6,979 nucleotides of DNA from Bacillota bacterium (lineage in GTDB: Bacteria > Bacillota > Peptococcia > Peptococcales > Peptococcaceae). The stretch lies in contig JAEZVS010000132.1 in the NCBI GenBank assembly GCA_023443145.1, positions 1 to 6,979 of the forward strand, read 5' to 3'. The notes under the pieces were generated by a model, which saw only the letters and a list, made by a program, of their open reading frames with translations, was not told the DNA's origin and searched no databases. The position numbers were made by a program, and so were the translations under genes. Shown one piece after another: positions 1 to 4,585 of the stretch; position 1 is the stretch's first letter, and each line of letters begins with the position of its first letter.

Positions 1-718
1 CGGTTCATTGGGGCCTATTGGCATGCCTAATGATATTCCTATTTATGCGGATCTTGCATTGAAAGATCGAGTAAATATGGTGGTAGGCGCCAATAAAGAT
101 AATTGGCACATTAAAAACGTTTCCATGAGCCGTGACGCTGTCGTGGAAGCCTATGCCGATTTGCGTGAGGTTGAAGAAGGGGACGTATGTCCAGTGTGTC
201 ATGGGCAGCTTAAATTTAAGCGCGGCATCGAGGTTGGCCAAGTATTCAAGTTGGGAACAAAATATTCTGATAGCATGAACGCGGCTGTTTTAGACGACCA
301 TGGGAAAAGCAGGATTCTACATATGGGCTGCTATGGTATTGGTGTCAGTCGCACCATAGCAGCTGCAGTAGAACAAAACCACGATGATAAAGGAATCATT
401 TGGCCCAAAACCATTGCTCCTTATAAAGTGCATTTGGTTGTGGTAAATATGAAGGACGAACAGCAAGCCGAGATGGGCGAACATCTCTATCAACGTCTTC
501 TAGATGCCGGTTTTGATGTTCTTTATGATGATCGCAAAGAACGAGCCGGAGTTAAATTTAACGATGCAGATCTTATTGGTATTCCGGTACGTTTGACCAT
601 TGGAAAAAACAGCATACAAAATCTTTCTGTGGAGTGGACGGAACGCAAGACCGGAGAGATGGAAGTGATGGCTCTGGCCGATGTTGTTTCAAAACTAAAT
701 GATTATTATCGAAACTGA
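1..718 (+). CDS. proS: Prolyl-tRNA synthetase, bacterial type, C-terminal part (5' end outside window)
   Basis: Cytoplasmic class II aminoacyl-tRNA synthetase that charges tRNA-Pro with proline using ATP. About 238 residues are visible, in frame from base 2 to the TGA at 716-718; the true start lies upstream. The first visible residues (GSLGPIGMP) resemble the end of the editing domain that bacterial-type ProS carries between class II motifs 2 and 3, so this is probably the long, editing-competent form. A CPVC pair is encoded at 188-199. The stretch KRGIEVGQVFKLGTKYS follows, then class II motif 3, GCYGIGVSR, at 326-352, whose arginine contacts ATP. The anticodon-binding domain begins near IAPYKVHLVVV and includes DDRKERAGVKFNDADLIGIP. 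All match the E. coli and Bacillus proteins as I recall them. The reading frame is intact. The gene lies 23 bases before polC on the same strand, the usual order in clostridia, which suggests one transcript. Confidence 0.97.
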   Translation, partial: GSLGPIGMPNDIPIYADLALKDRVNMVVGANKDNWHIKNVSMSRDAVVEAYADLREVEEGDVCPVCHGQLKFKRGIEVGQVFKLGTKYSDSMNAAVLDDHGKSRILHMGCYGIGVSRTIAAAVEQNHDDKGIIWPKTIAPYKVHLVVVNMKDEQQAEMGEHLYQRLLDAGFDVLYDDRKERAGVKFNDADLIGIPVRLTIGKNSIQNLSVEWTERKTGEMEVMALADVVSKLNDYYRN

Positions 719-726
719 ACCTAAGG

Positions 727-734
727 AAAGGAGG
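727..734 (+). promoter_or_regulatory. Ribosome binding site that decides the polC start
   Basis: AAAGGAGG is a near-perfect Shine-Dalgarno sequence in the 23-base proS-polC gap. An ATG at 736 begins one base after it, too close to be used. The in-frame ATG at 742 has a 7-base spacer, which is ideal. PolC is therefore called from 742, two residues shorter than the longest open frame. Confidence 0.85.
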
Positions 735-741
735 GATGGGC

Positions 742-3700
742 ATGTCGGTAGCGGAAGACAAAGCAATGAATGCTAAAGATGACGCTCTGCAGGCCTATCT
801 CGACGCGAGCAGTATTTCAAAAGTAAATGTGCACACGGTTTCAGATCGCATTGAGCTTTTGCTTTGCGTGCCATATTGGCCTGAGGTTTACCTATATGAA
901 CGCATTCAGGCTTATTACTCTGCACAATTTCCTACAAGTATTTACTTTGATTGGCTGCCAATTTGTTCCAATAACGCATCTCTTGAAAAACTTATCCATT
1001 CGCCTTTTTTTGTAAAATTACTGAGAAACAGAGAACCGGCGCTTATGCCGTGGTTGCAAGGGGCCAAATGGACGCTGGATGATAAAAAACTTTCTCTGAC
1101 CATGGCCAATGCCATGAGCTGTCAGCACATGGAACGTTTGGCCGGTGCGAATCGCTTGGCAGATTTGCTACATGTGATGACCGGTGTGCGACCGGACATA
1201 GAATTACTGAATGGTGAACCTTTCCATACAGCAGATGTGCAGCCTCTAAATCTTATACGTGAAAAACCTGAAGAAGTGCGGTCACCGATAAAAGAGACGA
1301 CATCACTGAATCGTAGTTTGGCTTCTCATCATAGAGCCACTAAAAAGAAAAGCGCTCGAAACGAAGATATTATTTACGGTAAAAAAATCAATGCCGTTCC
1401 CTGTGACATTTCTTCCATTACAGAAGAAGAAAATAGAGTTTGCTGTCAAGGAACTGTTTTTGATTTAGATAGCCGTGAATTAAAAAGCGGTCGAATATTG
1501 GTGACTTTTTCTTTAACAGATCAAAGCGACAGCATTGATTGCAAGTTCTTCTGTGAGAAAGAAGAATTGGATGAAATCAGGTCTTATATCAAAAAGGCGT
1601 CGGCCATAAAAGTGCAAGGATCGGTACAAATAGATCGATACGCTCAAGAACTGACGTTTCTTCTGCAGAGTATTAATCGCGCCACTTTGGCCTGTCGGTT
1701 GGATCAAGCGGCAAAGAAACGTGTCGAACTCCATTTACACACCCAAATGAGCAATATGGACGGGGTATCCTCTTTGGCAGAGCTCGTTAAATTGGCTTCA
1801 GATTTGGGACATACACACATGGCGCTTACCGATCACGGCGTGGTACAAGGTTTTCCGGACGCCTATCAACTAGGAAAAAAATATGGAGTGACCATTATTT
1901 ACGGGATGGAAGCCTATATTTTCGATGACACCATTCCCGATAACCAACGTCCTAAAACGTATCATTGTATTTTATTAGCCAAAAATATGACCGGTCTAAA
2001 GAATTTATACAAATTGACTACCGAATCTCATCTAAGATATTTTAAGCGTCATCCACGCATCCCAAAACGACTGGTGAACTATGCGCGTGAAGGGCTTATC
2101 GTCGGCAGTGCTTGTGAAGCTGGAGAACTGATGCAACATCTGATTCATCATCCTGACGATGATGCGGGATTAAAAGAACTGGCATCGTTTTATGATTACA
2201 TCGAGATTCAGCCACTGGCCAATAATGAATTTATGATTCGAAAAGGTCTCGCAGAAGATAAAGAAGCCTTGATACGGCTTAATAAGCGTCTTTGGCAACT
2301 TGGCCAGGATATTGACAAACCGGTGATTGCCACCTGTGATGTACACTTTGCCAACAAAGAAGATGCAGTATTTCGCAGTATTTTAATGGAAAGCAAAGGC
2401 TTTACTGACGCTGAACAGCAGGCGCCTTTATATTATCGGACGACAGATGAAATGTTGGAGGAATTTTCATATCTTGGAGAAGATGAAGCATGGAAAGTGG
2501 TGGTCGAAAATCCCAACCGAGTGGCAGAGGAAGTATCGTTGTTAAAACCCGTGCCCGATGAATTGTTTGCGCCGGAAATTCAAGGCGCAGAAGAAAAAAT
2601 TGAATCCTTAACCATGAATAAAGCGCATGCTCTTTATGGTAGTGACCTTCCTGACATTGTGCAAAAACGCATTAAAAAAGAATTGAAAGCCATTATCGGC
2701 AACGGGTTTGCTGTGCTTTACCTGATTGCCCATGAATTGGTACGAAAATCCAACTCTGACGGATATATTGTTGGTTCTCGGGGGTCTGTGGGCTCTTCTC
2801 TGGTGGCCTATTTTGCAGGCATTACTGAGGTGAACGCATTGCCACCGCATTATCGCTGCCCATGCTGTTGTTTCACTCGTTTTGATGAATCGGGCACCTA
2901 TGGAACAGGAATCGACATGCCTGATGCAGACTGCCCGCATTGCGGTACTAAGCTTGAAAAATGCGGTTTCAATATACCTTTTGAAATATTTTTAGGTTTC
3001 AAAGGAGATAAGGTGCCGGATATTGATTTAAATTTTTCCGGTGATTACCAGGGGCGCGCGCATGCTTTTACTGAAGAATTATTCGGTAAAGATAATGTAT
3101 TCCGTGCAGGGACCATTGCAACCGTAGCAGAAAAAACAGCGTATGGTTATGTGAAAAAGTATTTTGACAGTCGCGGCGTGAACCATAGAAATGCTGAAAT
3201 CAATCGACTAAGAAACGGATGCACCGGTGTAAAAAGGACCACTGGTCAACATCCGGGGGGATTAATGGTCATACCAAAAGGTATAGATGTGCATGAGTTT
3301 ACACCACTTCAACGTCCTGCTGACGATGTGAAGTCAGAAACAGTTACCACTCACTTCGACTACCATTCCATAAATGAGCGTTTGGTCAAATTAGATCTTC
3401 TTGGACATGATGACCCCACAGTTATAAAAATGCTGGAAGATATAACAGGCGTCGATGTAAAAGACATTCCGTTGGATGATCCCTCAACCATGTCGCTTTT
3501 TTCGTCGACAGATGCCATTGGCATTTCGCCGGAAAGATTAAAGAGCACAGTGGCCACATATGGCATTCCGGAATTTAATACCAAATTTACCCGGCAAATG
3601 TTGGAGGATTCTAAGCCGGATAATTTTGCAGGACTTTTACGCATCAGCGGCTTTTCGCACGGCACTGATGTGTGGTTAAACAACGCGCAAGATTTAATAA

Positions 3701-4446
3701 GAAGTGGAACAGCCACGGTAACAGAAGCCATATCGACACGAGACGATATTATGATCTTCCTAATTGATTGCGGCCTCGAAGCCAGCGTTGCGTTTGCTAT
3801 CATGGAGAAGGTGAGAAAAGGCAAAGGCATCAGCAGCGAGCATGAAGCAATTATGGAGGAGCAACACGTGCCCAAGTGGTTTATCGAGTCTTGTAAAAAA
3901 ATTAAATACCTCTTTCCTAAAGCGCATGCCGTTGCTTATGTGATGATGGCATATCGAATTGCCTGGTTTAAAATCAACCATCCTTTGGCTTTTTATGCCA
4001 GTTATTTTACGGTGCGAGGAATAGATGACTTTGACTTGGCAACCGTACTTGCTGGAGAGACAGTCATTGCGATGGAAATTGAAAAAATGTATAACAGCGG
4101 AGGTAAAATGACGGCTAAAGATAAGGCCCGTGTCAGTATGTTGGAAGTAGCCTTAGAACTCTACGCGAGAGGCTATCGTATCTTACCTGTGGATATTGAA
4201 AAATCCAGCGCAAGAATTTTTCAAATTGAAGAAAATGCGCTTTTACCACCTTTTGTAGCCATATCAGGCCTTGGTCAAAGCATTGCAAATATGGTGGTGG
4301 AGGCTAGAGATGACAAACCGTTCATCTCAATCGAAGATCTTCAATTTCGTGGTCGCGTCGGAGACGCGATGATACAGGATATGAGAGAACTGGGCGTGGT
4401 GAATCATCTTCCGGAGAGTAATCAAATCGGTCTTTTTGGCATGTAA
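742..4446 (+). CDS. polC: DNA polymerase III alpha subunit, PolC type, lacking the inserted proofreading exonuclease domain
   Basis: Replicative polymerase of low-GC Gram-positive-type bacteria; acts at the fork with the beta clamp. Numbering from the ATG at 742 (1234 residues). Domains in order: N-terminal domain (about 1-165); charged linker (about 170-215); OB fold (about 230-315, containing FDLDSRELKSGR); PHP domain (about 329-540); polymerase core with GSRGSVGSS at 678-686, a zinc knuckle with C706, C709, C731 and C734, catalytic aspartates D760 and D762 (VPDIDLNFSG) and D885 (KLDLLGHDD), KRTTGQHPGG at 831-840 and PKAHA at 1059-1063; C-terminal clamp-binding motif QIGLF at 1228-1232. The Bacillus protein is about 1437 residues. 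The shortfall of about 200 matches the DnaQ-like exonuclease normally inserted in the PHP domain: here E390 (YGMEA) is separated from H408 (KTYHC) by only 17 residues, and no exonuclease motif (such as FDVETTG) occurs in the protein. All PHP metal ligands are present: H331, H333, D364, H365, E390, H408, C458, D533, H535. The polymerase core has no evident gaps, so it should be active. Confidence 0.97.
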   Translation: MSVAEDKAMNAKDDALQAYLDASSISKVNVHTVSDRIELLLCVPYWPEVYLYERIQAYYSAQFPTSIYFDWLPICSNNASLEKLIHSPFFVKLLRNREPALMPWLQGAKWTLDDKKLSLTMANAMSCQHMERLAGANRLADLLHVMTGVRPDIELLNGEPFHTADVQPLNLIREKPEEVRSPIKETTSLNRSLASHHRATKKKSARNEDIIYGKKINAVPCDISSITEEENRVCCQGTVFDLDSRELKSGRILVTFSLTDQSDSIDCKFFCEKEELDEIRSYIKKASAIKVQGSVQIDRYAQELTFLLQSINRATLACRLDQAAKKRVELHLHTQMSNMDGVSSLAELVKLASDLGHTHMALTDHGVVQGFPDAYQLGKKYGVTIIYGMEAYIFDDTIPDNQRPKTYHCILLAKNMTGLKNLYKLTTESHLRYFKRHPRIPKRLVNYAREGLIVGSACEAGELMQHLIHHPDDDAGLKELASFYDYIEIQPLANNEFMIRKGLAEDKEALIRLNKRLWQLGQDIDKPVIATCDVHFANKEDAVFRSILMESKGFTDAEQQAPLYYRTTDEMLEEFSYLGEDEAWKVVVENPNRVAEEVSLLKPVPDELFAPEIQGAEEKIESLTMNKAHALYGSDLPDIVQKRIKKELKAIIGNGFAVLYLIAHELVRKSNSDGYIVGSRGSVGSSLVAYFAGITEVNALPPHYRCPCCCFTRFDESGTYGTGIDMPDADCPHCGTKLEKCGFNIPFEIFLGFKGDKVPDIDLNFSGDYQGRAHAFTEELFGKDNVFRAGTIATVAEKTAYGYVKKYFDSRGVNHRNAEINRLRNGCTGVKRTTGQHPGGLMVIPKGIDVHEFTPLQRPADDVKSETVTTHFDYHSINERLVKLDLLGHDDPTVIKMLEDITGVDVKDIPLDDPSTMSLFSSTDAIGISPERLKSTVATYGIPEFNTKFTRQMLEDSKPDNFAGLLRISGFSHGTDVWLNNAQDLIRSGTATVTEAISTRDDIMIFLIDCGLEASVAFAIMEKVRKGKGISSEHEAIMEEQHVPKWFIESCKKIKYLFPKAHAVAYVMMAYRIAWFKINHPLAFYASYFTVRGIDDFDLATVLAGETVIAMEIEKMYNSGGKMTAKDKARVSMLEVALELYARGYRILPVDIEKSSARIFQIEENALLPPFVAISGLGQSIANMVVEARDDKPFISIEDLQFRGRVGDAMIQDMRELGVVNHLPESNQIGLFGM
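1921..1965 (+). other. Empty exonuclease insertion site within the PolC PHP domain
   Basis: These codons (residues 394-408) join the PHP segment ending in YGMEAYIFDD directly to the segment beginning RPKTYHCILLAKN. In Bacillus PolC, as I recall it, the equivalent points (EANLVDDG and RPYHATLLA) are separated by about 200 residues holding the DEDD-family 3'-5' exonuclease. Only about 10 residues (from T397 to T406) remain here. The join is in frame and removes the domain cleanly. It could be an ancestral exonuclease-free state or a loss; the sequence alone does not say which. Confidence 0.9.
4423..4437 (+). other. Predicted beta-clamp binding motif at the PolC C-terminus
   Basis: Codes for QIGLF (residues 1228-1232), fitting the QxxLF clamp-binding pattern; Bacillus PolC ends in QLSLF. 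It is followed by only Gly-Met and the stop, so it sits on a free C-terminal tail as expected for processive replication. Confidence 0.8.
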
Positions 4447-4488
4447 ACCCAACTATTCCAATAGTATATATTAAAAAAACTTATGGAA

Positions 4489-4509
4489 TTATCCGTGGCA
4501 GATGGATAA
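4489..4509. repeat. Inverted repeat just upstream of the nifJ promoter
   Basis: TTATCC at 4489-4494 and GGATAA at 4504-4509 form a perfect 6-base inverted repeat around a 9-base spacer. It ends five bases before the -35 element. The position suits a regulator-binding site, but a 6-base repeat can arise by chance in AT-rich DNA. No T-run follows, so it is not a terminator on this strand. Confidence 0.35.
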
Positions 4510-4514
4510 CGTCG

Positions 4515-4543
4515 TTGTGAAACTGGAAAATTTATGTTAAAAT
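4515..4543 (+). promoter_or_regulatory. Predicted vegetative (sigma-A type) promoter of nifJ, extended -10
   Basis: The -35 element is TTGTGA (4515-4520, 4 of 6 to consensus). A 17-base spacer separates it from the -10 element TAAAAT (4538-4543, 5 of 6). A TG at 4535-4536, one base before the -10, makes it an extended -10 promoter. Transcription should begin near 4550, leaving a 5' leader of about 35 bases that ends in the strong ribosome binding site. This fits a highly expressed catabolic gene with its own transcription start. Confidence 0.75.
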
Positions 4544-4571
4544 AAATTCAGAGGTATGAATAATTAAGTTT

Positions 4572-4579
4572 GGAGGAGG
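4572..4579 (+). promoter_or_regulatory. Ribosome binding site that supports the GTG start of nifJ
   Basis: GGAGGAGG lies 6 bases before the GTG at 4586. The in-frame ATGs at 4661 and 4670, which would give a more usual N-terminus, have no Shine-Dalgarno sequence at a suitable distance. The GTG is therefore the favoured start. Confidence 0.85.
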
Positions 4580-4585
4580 ATTATC

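Larger units (their letters stand above)
4447..4585. other. Intergenic region between polC and nifJ
   Basis: This AT-rich gap of 139 bases contains no open frame worth calling. A 14-base palindrome lies at 4452-4465 and a second inverted repeat at 4489-4509. An extended -10 promoter lies at 4515-4543 and the nifJ ribosome binding site at 4572-4579. Neither hairpin is followed by a T-run on the + strand, so I see no intrinsic terminator for the proS-polC transcript, and some read-through into nifJ is possible. Confidence 0.7.

Noticed and set aside
736..741. ATG at 736 as the polC start (two extra residues)
   Set aside because: It begins one base after the GGAGG sequence; the ATG at 742 has proper 7-base spacing.
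3360..3875. 171-residue open frame on the minus strand
   Set aside because: It lies wholly within the conserved polymerase core of polC, has no recognisable product or ribosome binding site, and is a shadow of codon usage. The same applies to the other antisense frames within polC and nifJ.
742..4446. Short PolC length taken as a truncated or frameshifted pseudogene
   Set aside because: The frame is unbroken, every expected domain except the exonuclease is present in order with catalytic residues intact, and the C-terminal clamp motif is in place. The shortfall is one clean domain.
4452..4465. ACTATT-CC-AATAGT palindrome as the polC terminator
   Set aside because: The stem is AT-rich with a two-base loop too small to form as drawn, and A-rich rather than T-rich sequence follows on the + strand.
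4515..4532. Rex (redox-sensing repressor) operator overlapping the nifJ -35
   Set aside because: TTGTGAA matches one Rex half-site, but the partner half (GAAAATT instead of TTCACAA) does not match; the left half is explained by the -35 element.
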